64,000 bases of DNA from Shewanella benthica (GCA_023284085.1 JAKVHY010000010.1:62001-126000); one strand, 5' to 3'. Shown: positions 1 to 9,756, numbered from the stretch's first letter. Program-made: numbers and translations. Notes: generated by a model from the sequence alone, not told the origin.

Positions 1-686
1 GCCGCACGGCTTATAGTATGTTAGGCGGCGTTGAAGGTGATGGTTCGGACAGACTGGATTCTGAATCTATCAGTGATGACTTAGGCATGCGAATCAAGGC
101 ATTCGATGATCAGATGCTGACCTCTTTAGTGTTCTTTAAGAGTTCACGTACTAATCTGCAATTCTCAAATCCTGACTATGAAGAAGGTGTTTCAGGGTCT
201 AATGTGCCAAAAAGCTTCTATGATGGTAAGGAAGAGACCACTGGTGTCGAGTTAGATATGAATGCTCATCTCAATGAGCAGTGGATGATTAACGTCAATG
301 GTGTCTATCAGGATGCGCGTGATAAGAAAGATCCCAATCGCAGCAGCTATGATACTCGTCAAAAAGGTGTGCCTTATGTGACAGCCAGTGCTTGGGTCAC
401 CTATGGCGCCGAGATGTTCTCACTCTCTAGCCCGATTGATATCAGCTTAGGTGCAAAATACGTCGATGATCGCAGTACTAACTCAAGTTCATTCGGTATT
501 CCTGATGGTCATGTGCCGAGTTATACGGTATTTGATTCGGCCATCAGCTATCAAGCGGATAACTGGAAGCTACAGTTGAACGTCAACAACCTGTTCAATG
601 AGGCTTACTACAACAAGGCAATGTTCCTCGGTGGCATGCCTGGTGAAGAGCGTAATGCCAAGCTGACCTTTAATTATCAGTTGTAA
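1..686 (+). CDS. TonB-dependent receptor, C-terminal part (5' end outside window)
   Basis: The reading frame is open from the first bases of the window, so this is the 3' end of a longer gene; the first internal ATG at 18 is not the real start. The roughly 227 visible residues are alternating beta-strand sequence ending in NVNNLFNEAYY and a final FNYQL, the usual last strands of a TonB-dependent outer-membrane receptor, many of which import ferric siderophores. The plug domain and TonB box lie outside the window, so the ligand cannot be inferred. A strong terminator follows 40 bp after the stop. Confidence 0.85.
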   Translation, partial: RTAYSMLGGVEGDGSDRLDSESISDDLGMRIKAFDDQMLTSLVFFKSSRTNLQFSNPDYEEGVSGSNVPKSFYDGKEETTGVELDMNAHLNEQWMINVNGVYQDARDKKDPNRSSYDTRQKGVPYVTASAWVTYGAEMFSLSSPIDISLGAKYVDDRSTNSSSFGIPDGHVPSYTVFDSAISYQADNWKLQLNVNNLFNEAYYNKAMFLGGMPGEERNAKLTFNYQL

Positions 687-725
687 GGCGTAAGTTTCGA
701 GCTACGAGCTTGTAGTGTGTTTTTG

Positions 726-754
726 AAAGCGCAGCCTTGGGGCTGCGCTTTTTG
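726..754 (+). terminator. Rho-independent terminator after TonB-dependent receptor
   Basis: An 11-bp perfect stem (aaagcgcagcc / ggctgcgcttt) with a ttgg loop runs into a T tract. It ends the receptor transcript. Confidence 0.85.
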
Positions 755-865
755 TTAGTTGTTTTAAATTGTTTTAACTCTTTTATTTCAATCTATCTGT
801 TTCGATTCAGTGCAGATTATTAATTTTTTTGTGCTAGTTTATCTGTCTTGATTGTTAACTTTGCC

Positions 866-2269
866 ATGAATAAAAAGAAGAAGCCGATGAAACTAACCAA
901 GACCTGTCAGTCACTCGCACTGGTATTAATGATGACTAGCCCACTTACAGTGATAGATGCTTATGCTAGCAGCCTTGACTCATCATTAGCACTATCTGTC
1001 AGTAAAGCCCTACCTGAACTCGAGAAGCTATATTTGCATCTGCATCAACATCCTGAACTTTCTTATCAAGAGAAGGCGACGGGACAGAGGATGGCGAAGG
1101 AGCTTTTAGCGCTGGGTTTTGAGGTGACAGATAATTACGGTGGTTACGGCGTCGTAGGCATATTCAAAAATGGCGATGGCCCGACTGTGATGATCCGCGC
1201 CGATATCGATGGCTTGCCAATCATAGAGCAGACCGGAAAACCTTATGCATCAGTTGTGACCACAACTGATGCCGATAATAAGTCGGTTGGCATCATGCAT
1301 GGCTGTGGTCATGATATTCATATGACCAGTTTAATCGGTACCGCTGAGCAGCTTGTGAAGCATAAGAGCGATTGGCAGGGCACCTTGATGATGGTGGCGC
1401 AACCTGCGGAAGAGGTGGGCGGTGGCGCCAAAGCCATGTTAGCACAAGGCTTATTTACTGAGTTTCCAACACCTGATTTTGTACTGGGTTTGCATGTCAG
1501 TGCTTCGGTTCCTGCGGGTAAGGTGGCAATCGCGCCGGGTTATGCTTTAGCCAATGTCGATTCGGTGGATATCACCATTAAAGGCAAGGGAGGCCATGGT
1601 GCCTATCCCCACATGACTATCGACCCTGTGGTGATAGCGGCTCGGACTGTGATGGCGCTGCAGACCATACCGAGTCGAGAGATCTCCCCACTTGAGCCGA
1701 ATGTGATCACCGTTGGCTCTATTCATGGTGGCTCTAAACACAATATCATCTCTAATGAAGTGAAATTGCAGCTCACCTTACGCTCCTATAATCCCCAAGT
1801 GCGTCAGCAACAGATTGCAGCAATAAAGCGCATGACCAAGGGCATAGCCATGAGTACTGGGCTGCCCGATAGTTTAATGCCTGTGGTCTATGTTCATGAA
1901 GATGAGACGATACCTTCCACCTATAATGACCCTGAGTTAGCTAACTCAGTTCAAGCCAGTATCGAGCGCGAGATAGGTAAGACTAATGTGGTTAAATCTG
2001 AGCCTGTTATGGCCGGTGAAGATTTTGGCCTCTATGGTCTCACAGCCCAGAAGCGTCCCATCACCATCTTCTGGCTTGGCGCCGTAGAGCCGAAACTGTA
2101 TGAAGCCAGTAAGGTGTCCGGGGAAAGTTTACCATCACTTCACTCAAGCAAGTTTGCCCCCGACTACGCTTTGACTATCAGCACAGGCGTAAGAGCCATG
2201 AGCCGAAGTGCCATGGATCTGTTTAATGAGTCATCTTGGTCGCTATTGAAAAACGGTTCCAGGCATTGA
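866..2269 (+). CDS. Exported M20-family metallopeptidase/amidohydrolase
   Basis: Zinc-dependent M20 amidohydrolase of the hippurate/IAA-amino-acid hydrolase type, which cleaves N-acyl amino acids or small peptides. Visible metal-binding motifs are ADIDG (about 112-116), HGCGHD (145-150) and QPAEE (179-183), followed by the inserted dimerisation domain. The N-terminus has lysines followed by a hydrophobic stretch and an A-Y-A-S cleavage-like site, so the protein is probably exported. I prefer ATG 866 over the upstream TTG at 848; ATG 887, preceded by AAGAAG, is also possible. The 3' end overlaps the convergent AhpD-like gene by 47 bp. The exact substrate is unknown. Confidence 0.85.
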   Translation: MNKKKKPMKLTKTCQSLALVLMMTSPLTVIDAYASSLDSSLALSVSKALPELEKLYLHLHQHPELSYQEKATGQRMAKELLALGFEVTDNYGGYGVVGIFKNGDGPTVMIRADIDGLPIIEQTGKPYASVVTTTDADNKSVGIMHGCGHDIHMTSLIGTAEQLVKHKSDWQGTLMMVAQPAEEVGGGAKAMLAQGLFTEFPTPDFVLGLHVSASVPAGKVAIAPGYALANVDSVDITIKGKGGHGAYPHMTIDPVVIAARTVMALQTIPSREISPLEPNVITVGSIHGGSKHNIISNEVKLQLTLRSYNPQVRQQQIAAIKRMTKGIAMSTGLPDSLMPVVYVHEDETIPSTYNDPELANSVQASIEREIGKTNVVKSEPVMAGEDFGLYGLTAQKRPITIFWLGAVEPKLYEASKVSGESLPSLHSSKFAPDYALTISTGVRAMSRSAMDLFNESSWSLLKNGSRH

Positions 2270-2657
2270 TCATGATGACCTGCATGATTGCTTGAGCTAT
2301 CTGTTCCTCACCTAACAACTCGAGACATTCTTGATAAGTGCTATCGGTCAGACCAGCGTGTGAAACGTGAGTGAGCTCATCGGTGAGAGCGAGTACCGCT
2401 CGCTCTGTGTCATCAAACAGGGGAGATTCTTTCCAGGCCGATACTGCAAATAACTTCTGTGGTGATATTCCGGCTTTCAAAGCCACTTCGGTATGCATTT
2501 GAATGCAGTAAGCGCACTGATTAATCATGGATGCGCGGATCTTGATGAGCTCTTTTAGTGCTGTAGAGAGTCTGGTTTCTGCCAGATAATTTTCGACAGA
2601 CATCATGGCGGTTAATGCTGCTGTTTGTGTTTGGGCGATATCAATACGTTTTGTCAT
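2223..2657 (-). CDS. AhpD-like / carboxymuconolactone decarboxylase family protein
   Basis: A 144-residue protein with the AhpD-core motif CAYC-x3-H (Cys48, Cys51, His55), typical of alkylhydroperoxidase-like proteins that reduce peroxides through a vicinal cysteine pair. The start at 2657 is preferred because AAAGGA lies about 8 bases upstream; an in-frame ATG at 2681 lacks such a site. The gene is divergent from a LysR regulator 152 bp away, the classical arrangement in which the regulator controls its neighbour. It overlaps convergently with the M20 gene. Assignment to the family is firm; the physiological substrate is unknown. Confidence 0.85.
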   Translation of the reverse strand: MTKRIDIAQTQTAALTAMMSVENYLAETRLSTALKELIKIRASMINQCAYCIQMHTEVALKAGISPQKLFAVSAWKESPLFDDTERAVLALTDELTHVSHAGLTDSTYQECLELLGEEQIAQAIMQVIMINAWNRFSIATKMTH

Positions 2658-2809
2658 CTTTTGTCCTTTATTGAAGTTCAAGGCTGCTTTATTGGGATGA
2701 CATAATTGTGCATAATTCTAATTATTAACTGAATACGCGCGTAAACTGAAACAGCTTTGCGTATTTCGCAAAGGTATACGTTTTTGAAAGCTACAACAGA
2801 GGTATGCAA

Positions 2810-3706
2810 ATGTTAGATCTGATCAAGGTGTTTCATCAGGTTGTCGATTCGGGAAGCTTTTCTCAGGCTGCTCAGGTTTTGCATATGGCCCCTTCTTCCA
2901 TCGCGCGAAATATCGATAATTTAGAGGCTCAGGTTAAGACGACCCTCTTTAAGCGGAGTACTCGTCAGCTGATTTTGACCGAAGAGGGGAGTTATTTTTA
3001 TAAACAGTCAGGCAAGTTAGTGGAGGATGCCGATTTCTTGCTGGCAGAGATGCGAGGGGCACGAGATACTCCTCAAGGGATGTTGCGGATCTCTGTGTTC
3101 GAAAGTTTCGGCAACCTATGTCTGGCACCGCTTATTCCAGAGTTTTTGCAGATGTACCCGGATGTGAAAATTGATTTAGACCTAGACAATAAGCTGGTGG
3201 ATCTTCATAGCGATAATGTGGACCTCGCCATCCGTATCGGTGTCCCTCAAGATAGTGGTTTAAAAGCGAGAAAGTTGTTGAATCATCCTACTTTATTGAC
3301 AGCGTCTCCAACCTACCTAAATCATCGGCCCCCGATCACACAGCCATCTGATTTACATGAACACAATTGCTTGCTTATCAGTCAAGAGAGACAAAGGAAT
3401 CATTGGTTTTTTGCTAAGGGGAAAACCCAGACAAAAATCTCTGTTAAGGGCAATTTCATTTCAAAAGGGGGATCTCCTTTACTAACCGCTGCGCTCAAGG
3501 ATTGCGGTGTGCTGCTCTTGTCTGAGTGGATGGTTAAACCTTATATAGACAGTGGTCAGCTAGTGGAAATTTTACCTGACTGGACAGCGAGTCATTGGGA
3601 AGGTGGCAGTGGTGAAATCTTTGCTATCTATAAAGGCGCTCAATATCCTAAGCCTAATATCAGAGCATTTTTAGATTTTATGGTGAAAAAATTAGGGCAA
3701 ATATAG
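2810..3706 (+). CDS. LysR-family transcriptional regulator
   Basis: About 298 residues, the normal LysR length. An N-terminal winged helix-turn-helix (GSFSQAAQVLHMAPSSIAR, roughly 15-35) is followed by a periplasmic-binding-like effector domain. ATG 2810 sits 8 bases after AGAGG; ATG 2804 is also possible but too close to that site. It is of the single-domain type often found divergent from oxidoreductase or redox genes, here the AhpD-like gene, which is its likely target. The 152-bp shared intergenic region should hold its operator. The effector is unknown. Confidence 0.88.
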   Translation: MLDLIKVFHQVVDSGSFSQAAQVLHMAPSSIARNIDNLEAQVKTTLFKRSTRQLILTEEGSYFYKQSGKLVEDADFLLAEMRGARDTPQGMLRISVFESFGNLCLAPLIPEFLQMYPDVKIDLDLDNKLVDLHSDNVDLAIRIGVPQDSGLKARKLLNHPTLLTASPTYLNHRPPITQPSDLHEHNCLLISQERQRNHWFFAKGKTQTKISVKGNFISKGGSPLLTAALKDCGVLLLSEWMVKPYIDSGQLVEILPDWTASHWEGGSGEIFAIYKGAQYPKPNIRAFLDFMVKKLGQI

Positions 3707-3777
3707 TGTCGCGAACTAACCAGTAATCAGCTGATGAAGTTCCATTAATAAGCAAAATATTATAGGGGAACGAAAGG

Positions 3778-4029
3778 TTATTTAAATGTTACCTTGCCAC
3801 CTATCATCTTAAATGATGGCGTGCCTCGAACCAGAGTCTCTCTGGCGAACTCTTGTCCACAATTGGGACAGATGCAGGAAGTGTGAGTGAAGTCTGCGAC
3901 GATTCGTTCCTTGAAACACTTCACCAAAGCGCCTTTGCCCCCCTTGCGATATTTAAACAACTGGGTTTTGCACTTAGCGCAGAAGATATCGACAGTGCGT
4001 GTGGGGCCTTTCTTATTGGGTTTTGCCAT
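3778..4029 (-). CDS. Small zinc-ribbon protein
   Basis: An 83-residue basic protein with CAKC (17-20), a lone Cys38 and CxCxxC (52-57), a pattern fitting a zinc ribbon or rubredoxin-like knuckle. The longer frame to ATG 4092 adds 21 residues without family character; MAKPNKKG at 4029 is the more natural start. It is a conserved hypothetical in my judgement; nucleic-acid binding is a guess from the basic composition. It stands alone, convergent with the LysR gene. Confidence 0.7.
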   Translation of the reverse strand: MAKPNKKGPTRTVDIFCAKCKTQLFKYRKGGKGALVKCFKERIVADFTHTSCICPNCGQEFARETLVRGTPSFKMIGGKVTFK

Positions 4030-4232
4030 GTTTTTTGACTTACTATTGATAATGTCATTGTTATAAGTGGCTATTCTAATCGAGTAAAGCATTAATACAA
4101 AATATGCAAAATCCAGGTTTCTCTTCTACTATTTCTAAGTGCCTTTTTAAAGTAGGTTTTCCAGATATAATTTCTTACTGCCCTCATTCAAGAGAAGACT
4201 AGCCACTCCAATTTAGCGATTAAGGAAGAATC

Positions 4233-4499
4233 ATGCCTAAGTTCTCGACTGTCGACAAAGTCAATCGTATCGCCTTGCTCTTTACTGTTACTCTGTTTCT
4301 GATGCTAAGTGCCTGTACTCACTACGATCCCGTTTCGGTCGAAAAATGCACTGAGGTGGTCAAACATGCCAAGAAGGTGCTTGGCAGTATGTCGCCGGAT
4401 CATAAGACCTTAATGGCGGATTGTAAGGCGGCTACCGATAGTGAACGAGGTTGTGTTATGGCGGCGACGAAGAAGGGCAAACTGGCTCAGTGTATGTAA
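4233..4499 (+). CDS. Small predicted lipoprotein
   Basis: An 88-residue protein with a hydrophobic stretch ending in the lipobox LSAC (Cys28), so it should be lipidated after export. Four further cysteines in the mature part (39, 64, 75 and 87 approximately) may form disulphides. A clear AAGGAAG ribosome-binding site lies 6 bases before the ATG. I do not recognise a characterised family. It lies upstream of the penicillin acylase gene but is separated from it by 130 bp. Confidence 0.72.
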   Translation: MPKFSTVDKVNRIALLFTVTLFLMLSACTHYDPVSVEKCTEVVKHAKKVLGSMSPDHKTLMADCKAATDSERGCVMAATKKGKLAQCM

Positions 4500-4631
4500 C
4501 GCTTGATTGAGGTCGCTTATCTATTTATATCTAACTGGTGCAATTATTCTAATGCTGGATTGTTTTAGTTAACATCAGTGTAACTTAGGTTATAGTCATC
4601 GTCATGATAATGAATATTATGACGAAACTTG

Positions 4632-6938
4632 ATGACTAAAATAATAAAAACACTCCTGATTTCGACCCTTTCGCTGATTTTTATTCTGCTTTCGACAGCT
4701 TATTTGGGGCTGAACCTGAGTCTGCCTAAGCTATCAGGGGAGTTTCGCAGCGGCCATTTATTTGAATCCGTTACCATAGAGCGAGACAGATTGGGTACAG
4801 CGGTCATACATGGTCAAAACCGTCGAGATGTGGCTTATGCTCTGGGTTTTGCACATGGACAAGATAGATTCTTTCAGATGGACTTGCTTAGGCGTAACTC
4901 GGCTGGCGAGCTCGCAGAAATATTCGGTGAAAAGGCGTTAAATCTGGATAAGTCTCGCCGTTTTCATCAACTGAGGAAGCGAGCCGAGAATACGGTCGCT
5001 AAGATGGAACCAAAGCAAAAATTGCTATTACAGGCCTACGCCAATGGCGTAAATGCCGCAGTAGCAGAGCAAAGCCTGAGTTCTTTCGAATACCTGCTCA
5101 CTGGGACAAGCCCACAAACGTGGCAACCGGCAGATAGTTTACTGGTTATCTATAGCATGTACCTGGATCTGCAAGGCAATACCCCAAAGCGAGACATGGC
5201 TCTGACTCAGATCCAGCGTTTATATGGCGAGCAGATGTTGGCATTCGTGACACAAAATAGCCCCTATCAGGCGGCGCTCGACTCTAGTCTTCTCCCCACT
5301 GAAGAGGTATTAACTCCAGCGCTTGAACCTCAATTGCTGGCGACGGCCCTGATTAGCACGATTGAGGAACCCCTTGATATCGGCAGTAATAACTGGGCTG
5401 TAACTGGAGCCTTAACGATGAGTGGCCGAGCCATGTTGTCCGATGATATGCATCTGTCATTTGCGGTTCCTATTATCTGGTACCGTGCTCAGCTCAACTA
5501 TTTATCAGATTCGGGAGATAAGGTGCAAGTCACAGGCGTCTCACTACCAGGCGCTCCAGCCATTGTTGTGGGCACAAATAACAGGGTCGCCTGGGGATTC
5601 ACCAATGCCTATATCGATACCGCCGACTGGATAGCGATAGATGACAAGGAGCCGTTAACCACAGAGATAGAAGAGATGAAGCTCCCCGGTGCTCAATCGA
5701 GTGTTGAGTTTCCTATTCAGTTATCCCAATTTGGTCCGGTCAAGCATGTGAACGGACAAGACTATGCCCTGTCTTGGGTGGCACACCGAGATTATGCCGT
5801 CGATATGGAGCTGATAGGATTAGAGACAATATCGAGCGTGCAAGAAGGATTGGCACTGGCGACGACATTTGGGATCCCGGTACAAAACTTGATGTTAGTC
5901 GACAGTGAAGGCAACGCCGGCTGGAAACCAGCTGGAGCTGTGCCATCCAGGACTAATCCTGCTAATGTGGCGCAATTACCAGAAACTTTCCAAGGAGCCT
6001 TGTGGGGGATTGATGAGACAGAGTTACCACAAGTAGTGAATCCTGAGCACGGACGACTGTGGTCAGCCAACGCTCGTGTGATATCGGCAGAACAATCCAG
6101 TCGCTTCGGTGATGGAGGTTATGCGCTCGGTGCCAGAAGCCAGCAGATCCGTGACCGACTATTCGAGTCGGAGCAGTTTAGCGAGCAGGACTTTTATCGA
6201 TTACAGTTAGACAATGAGGCTAAGTTTTTAACGCCTTGGCATGATTATCTGATTAACCTGCTCTCACTAGAACCGGTTAGATTTGCCAAGGATATTCAAT
6301 TTATCAGGGATTGGCAGGCATGTGCCTGTGCTGACTCGGTCGGATACACCTTAGTTCGCAGTTTCAGGGCTAAGTTGATCGATGCCAGCTTCGCCCCAAT
6401 AGAGACAGGTTTGCAACAGATAAACGTGTCTTTATCTCCGGTTAAGCGCTATCTGGAACCTGCCATGTGGCAGCTGCTTGAAGATGAACCTGACTCTTGG
6501 CTTCCCGAGCAGTATTCAAGTTGGGATAAGTTTGCTATTCAGGCTTACGTCGACTCGACTCAGGAATTATTAAGTAAACACAGTGATAACGCAGCCCTAG
6601 CCGATCTTAACTGGGGCAAGGTCAATGCCCTTAAGATACAACACCCCTTCAGTAAACAGATGCCGCTGCTAAGTTCCTTGTTGGACATGCCAACCGTGAC
6701 AGGTTTTGGTGATAGCTTTATGCCTGCGGTGCAGAGAAGTTCTTTTGGTGCTTCTCAACGCTTCATCGTGCAACCTGGGCTAGAGTCTCAGGCCATCATG
6801 GTGATTCCTGGAGGGCAGTCAGGTCATCCCTTATCTGATTATTACCGTGCCGGCTTCGATGAATATGCAAATCATCAGTCAACCCCTCTGCTGCCGAGTG
6901 AAATCTTGCATAAGATAACTATCCAAGCGATTAAATAA
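4632..6938 (+). CDS. Penicillin acylase family (Ntn-hydrolase) protein
   Basis: A 768-residue precursor with an N-terminal signal/transmembrane segment, an alpha region, and the autoprocessing junction D-I-G-S-N-N-W, where Ser252 would become the N-terminal nucleophile of the beta subunit. The GSNNWAV context and length match penicillin amidases, AHL acylases and related periplasmic amide hydrolases. The true substrate cannot be told from sequence; N-acyl-homoserine lactones and other N-acyl amides are possibilities known in the family. ATG 4632 is chosen; a TTG directly before it is in frame. A stem-loop follows the gene. Confidence 0.88.
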   Translation: MTKIIKTLLISTLSLIFILLSTAYLGLNLSLPKLSGEFRSGHLFESVTIERDRLGTAVIHGQNRRDVAYALGFAHGQDRFFQMDLLRRNSAGELAEIFGEKALNLDKSRRFHQLRKRAENTVAKMEPKQKLLLQAYANGVNAAVAEQSLSSFEYLLTGTSPQTWQPADSLLVIYSMYLDLQGNTPKRDMALTQIQRLYGEQMLAFVTQNSPYQAALDSSLLPTEEVLTPALEPQLLATALISTIEEPLDIGSNNWAVTGALTMSGRAMLSDDMHLSFAVPIIWYRAQLNYLSDSGDKVQVTGVSLPGAPAIVVGTNNRVAWGFTNAYIDTADWIAIDDKEPLTTEIEEMKLPGAQSSVEFPIQLSQFGPVKHVNGQDYALSWVAHRDYAVDMELIGLETISSVQEGLALATTFGIPVQNLMLVDSEGNAGWKPAGAVPSRTNPANVAQLPETFQGALWGIDETELPQVVNPEHGRLWSANARVISAEQSSRFGDGGYALGARSQQIRDRLFESEQFSEQDFYRLQLDNEAKFLTPWHDYLINLLSLEPVRFAKDIQFIRDWQACACADSVGYTLVRSFRAKLIDASFAPIETGLQQINVSLSPVKRYLEPAMWQLLEDEPDSWLPEQYSSWDKFAIQAYVDSTQELLSKHSDNAALADLNWGKVNALKIQHPFSKQMPLLSSLLDMPTVTGFGDSFMPAVQRSSFGASQRFIVQPGLESQAIMVIPGGQSGHPLSDYYRAGFDEYANHQSTPLLPSEILHKITIQAIK

Positions 6939-6943
6939 TGTGT

Positions 6944-6979
6944 AAACCAAGGGCGAAGCGTTTCTCCCTTGGTTTGTTC
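6944..6979 (+). terminator. Terminator-like stem-loop after acylase gene
   Basis: A perfect 10-bp stem (aaaccaaggg / cccttggttt) lies six bases past the acylase stop. The T run is short, so it may be a weak terminator or an mRNA-stabilising hairpin. Confidence 0.55.
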
Positions 6980-7126
6980 GCATTGGTGAATATATTCACT
7001 GACAAGCGCACTCTATGCAGCATGTTTGGTGAATTATGACACTTTGTAAGTAAATGTAATATCTCCAGTCTTCACCTGAAACTCTGATATGCTGCGATAC
7101 AAATAATTACAATAGGGTCCTACCCC

Positions 7127-7675
7127 ATGACATTGCTCAGACTTATTGCGCTAGCGTTAACCGCTGCATTCTTGAGTGGGTGTCAGAAAGACGTAACATT
7201 TCAATTGGATACTGTCACAGAAGTAAAAGCTAAGTCAGGAGCTACTTATAAAGAGCTGGCTGGAGAGGAGGAGGCTATAAAGCTAGACTCTGTTTGTTAT
7301 CTCAGGGTCTATGCCGTGAACCATCAGGATTATGGCATTAAAGTCGGCCCTAAAATCAAAGTGAATATTCATGGTGTTGAGCACACCTTAAGTATCGACT
7401 CTTGGGGAGATGACTGGGAGTATCTTGTTGCTGGTAAAGAAGGCGAAGAATATAAACAGAAGCTTTGCTTTAAAGAGGAAGCGCTTAATCCAATGAGTTG
7501 TGCAGAACTCGCCGATGCTATCAAACATAAAGCGTATAAACTTGAGCTTAATCGATGCGAGAAGATAGACCAATCACCGGCAAGCTGTAATGTGGGGATC
7601 AGTGTCGCGCAAGGGGGAGTCAACTTTAGAGCCATTGCAGCCAATGAGGCACATAGCACTCGATTAGCCGATTGA
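7127..7675 (+). CDS. Predicted lipoprotein of unknown function
   Basis: A 182-residue protein with a short signal peptide and lipobox LSGC (Cys19, followed by Gln, compatible with outer-membrane sorting). The mature part contains several cysteines (for example KLCF, MSCAEL, NRCEK and ASCNV) that could pair in the periplasm. I do not recognise a named family. It forms its own transcription unit between the acylase gene and the convergent deaminase gene. Confidence 0.65.
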   Translation: MTLLRLIALALTAAFLSGCQKDVTFQLDTVTEVKAKSGATYKELAGEEEAIKLDSVCYLRVYAVNHQDYGIKVGPKIKVNIHGVEHTLSIDSWGDDWEYLVAGKEGEEYKQKLCFKEEALNPMSCAELADAIKHKAYKLELNRCEKIDQSPASCNVGISVAQGGVNFRAIAANEAHSTRLAD

Positions 7676-7822
7676 ACCCTTTCAAAGGAGTAGAGGATGT
7701 TCTGAAGCACAAAAGATATGTCCCATCTTTTGCTGATTCTTTATCGATGGATATGCGTGCTTCGATTTTAACTAAATAAGTGCTATTGATTAATTCCATA
7801 ACACTTATTAGCTAAGGGCTAG

Positions 7823-9175
7823 TTAGGCGTGTGCAAGCTGCGCCGCTAACTTAATTTGCTGCGCCATTAGTTGGTTTAAGTCTAATCCTACGACTTGGCC
7901 ATCCAGTACGCGCCAGCGACCTGCAACCATCACTTTATCCGCTTTAGTTGCCCCACAAAGCAGCAGCGCAGCAACTGGTGTACCTGAGCCTGCAAAACGA
8001 ATTTCATCAAGCTTAAATAGTGCAACATCGGCTTGCTTACCGACCGCAATCTCACCAATATCATCACGGCCTAAACAGGCCGCAGAGCCTTTAGTGGCCC
8101 AGTCAAAGGCTTTTTTATGAGTGATCTTGCTGGCGCCATAACGTAAGCGTTGCAGCAACAAGGCTTGGCGAACTTCACCAATCATATTTGAACCGTCATT
8201 GGACGCTGAGCCATCAACTCCTAGACCCACTGGGCTACCTGCAGCTTGAAGGTCTAATGTTGGGCACTGACCAGAACCCAACAGCATATTAGATGACGGG
8301 CAGTGACAAATACCTACGCCCGCGGCGCCTAATCGGTCAATTTCTTGTTCATTAAAGTGGATACCATGGGCAAGCCAAGTGCGGTTGTTAAGCCAACCCA
8401 CCCGCTCAAGATAGTCAACCGGGCGTACGCCAAACATTTTAATACAGAACTCAGTTTCATCGTGTGTTTCAGCAAGGTGGGTGTGCAGCCTAACATCAAG
8501 TCCTTGAGCTAGCTCTCCTGTGGCTCGCATAAGCTCTTCGCTAACAGAGAAAGGTGAGCAGGGGGCCAAAGCTATTCTGGTCATCGCGCCATCTTCATAT
8601 TGATGATAACTTTTAATCAGTCTTTGGCTGTCATCTAAGATCTGTTGGTCGGTTTGAATCGTTGTTCTTGGCGGCAGTCCACCTTGGTCTTCCCCTAGGC
8701 TCATAGAGCCGCGCGTTAAGTGAACTCTTATGCCAAGTTTACGTGCTTGCTCTATCTGAATGTCGATGGCATTTTCTAACCCATTCGGGAAAAGGTAGTG
8801 GTGATCACTCGCGGTGGTACATCCAGACAGAAGCAGTTCACTCAAGGCAATTTGTGTTGAGGTTGCAATCATTTGCGGGGTGAGTTTAGCCCAAACAGGG
8901 TAGAGGCTTTGCAGCCAAGGGAATAACTCTTTGTTGAGTGCAGCGGGAAAGGCACGGGTTAAGGTTTGATAAAAGTGATGGTGACTATTAATTAACCCTG
9001 GGATCAATACATGTTCAGATGCATCAATGACCTCATCAACCACTTTGCTGGGCTCACCTCCTGCAGTAATTAACTCGACGATAATATCGTCTTGAATAAC
9101 AATCCCTCCAGCATAGCTTGCATCTAAAACGTCGAGCGGGTTTTTTATCCAAGTACGGATAGATTTGTTTTGCAT
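7823..9175 (-). CDS. 8-oxoguanine deaminase (amidohydrolase superfamily)
   Basis: A 450-residue amidohydrolase with the metal ligands expected for subtype III deaminases: HxH at 65-67, His233 in LHTHLAET, His270 in AHGIHF and Asp321 in VDGSASND. The overall sequence resembles 8-oxoguanine deaminases, formerly annotated as hydroxyatrazine/chlorohydrolase-like proteins, which convert 8-oxoguanine to urate plus ammonia. A GAGGAG site lies 6 bases before the ATG. Upstream on the same strand lies only a fragment of a permease-like gene, suggesting that a former purine salvage operon was truncated. Substrate specificity is inferred from similarity. Confidence 0.82.
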   Translation of the reverse strand: MQNKSIRTWIKNPLDVLDASYAGGIVIQDDIIVELITAGGEPSKVVDEVIDASEHVLIPGLINSHHHFYQTLTRAFPAALNKELFPWLQSLYPVWAKLTPQMIATSTQIALSELLLSGCTTASDHHYLFPNGLENAIDIQIEQARKLGIRVHLTRGSMSLGEDQGGLPPRTTIQTDQQILDDSQRLIKSYHQYEDGAMTRIALAPCSPFSVSEELMRATGELAQGLDVRLHTHLAETHDETEFCIKMFGVRPVDYLERVGWLNNRTWLAHGIHFNEQEIDRLGAAGVGICHCPSSNMLLGSGQCPTLDLQAAGSPVGLGVDGSASNDGSNMIGEVRQALLLQRLRYGASKITHKKAFDWATKGSAACLGRDDIGEIAVGKQADVALFKLDEIRFAGSGTPVAALLLCGATKADKVMVAGRWRVLDGQVVGLDLNQLMAQQIKLAAQLAHA

Positions 9176-9432
9176 AGGTACTCCTCGTTTACAGGTTTAT
9201 AAAAATACGACTAAACCCGGATGTAGGAGCCAATAATGCACAAACCGGAAAGGTGCGTTATTAGTTGATAACAAATATATCACTGTCACTTCTTGTGCTG
9301 ATGAGTTCTGCATTTTGAAGTGGTTTGGCTATCATGCCAATGGAAATAGGTATCACGGCAAGTCACCTTGCCTCCGAAAATGACTTAGAGGTTAAACAGC
9401 CTGGTACTGGCCAACTTATCGATAACCGCTGC

Positions 9433-9558
9433 TTAAGCTGATGTCACTAGCTTATCATCTACAGCGAGTGGCGCTGTTTCTTCCTCCTCTTGTTTACTCC
9501 GTTCTTGCGGAATAATCAAGCTCATTAACATAGCTAAAGGTGTCAGGCTCTGACCACG
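9433..9558 (-). pseudogene. C-terminal fragment of a permease-like gene
   Basis: Reading the minus strand gives about 41 residues ending at TAA 9433-9435: a hydrophobic stretch (SLTPLAMLMSLIIP) followed by an acidic polar tail, as in the C-terminus of an inner-membrane transporter. No start or preceding membrane helices remain; the frame is cut by a stop just upstream, next to an inverted repeat. I infer a transporter gene upstream of the deaminase that lost all but its end. Confidence 0.45.
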
Positions 9559-9586
9559 TTATTGGACGGATACGGAGCTCTGGTGG

Positions 9587-9652
9587 TGTAGGAGGGTCTT
9601 TAGCCCGAGGCTTTGATCATGTGTTCTTTCGCGGCTAAAGCCGCTCCTACAG
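9587..9652. repeat. REPIN-like imperfect inverted repeat
   Basis: Two REP-like arms face each other: gtaggagggtctttagccc at 9588 and its near complement ggctaaagccgctcctac at 9633. The motif GTAGGAG-CGG-CTTTAGCCGC is typical of REP sequences mobilised by TnpA-REP transposases in gammaproteobacteria. It sits at the edge of the truncated permease fragment. Confidence 0.6.
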
Positions 9653-9724
9653 GTGTGGCGGATATCGCAAGCGAATACAGAACGTTGCGCTTACAGAATG
9701 GCCTTCGGCCACATGAACACTGAT

Positions 9725-9756
9725 GCCCGCCTCTATTTATTTAGGGCGGGCTTTTT
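9725..9756 (+). terminator. Rho-independent terminator in decayed region
   Basis: The stem gcccgcc / ggcgggc with an AT-rich loop is followed by five T residues. No intact upstream gene is visible, so it may be left over from a lost transcription unit. Confidence 0.6.

Noticed and set aside
7774..7809. Inverted repeat aataagtg / cacttatt between lipoprotein and deaminase genes
   Set aside because: An 8-bp AT-rich stem with a loop of about 20 bases and no T tract; too weak to call a terminator.
9176..9260. Possible purine riboswitch upstream of the deaminase gene
   Set aside because: The short leader lacks the three-helix layout and conserved junction bases of the purine riboswitch.
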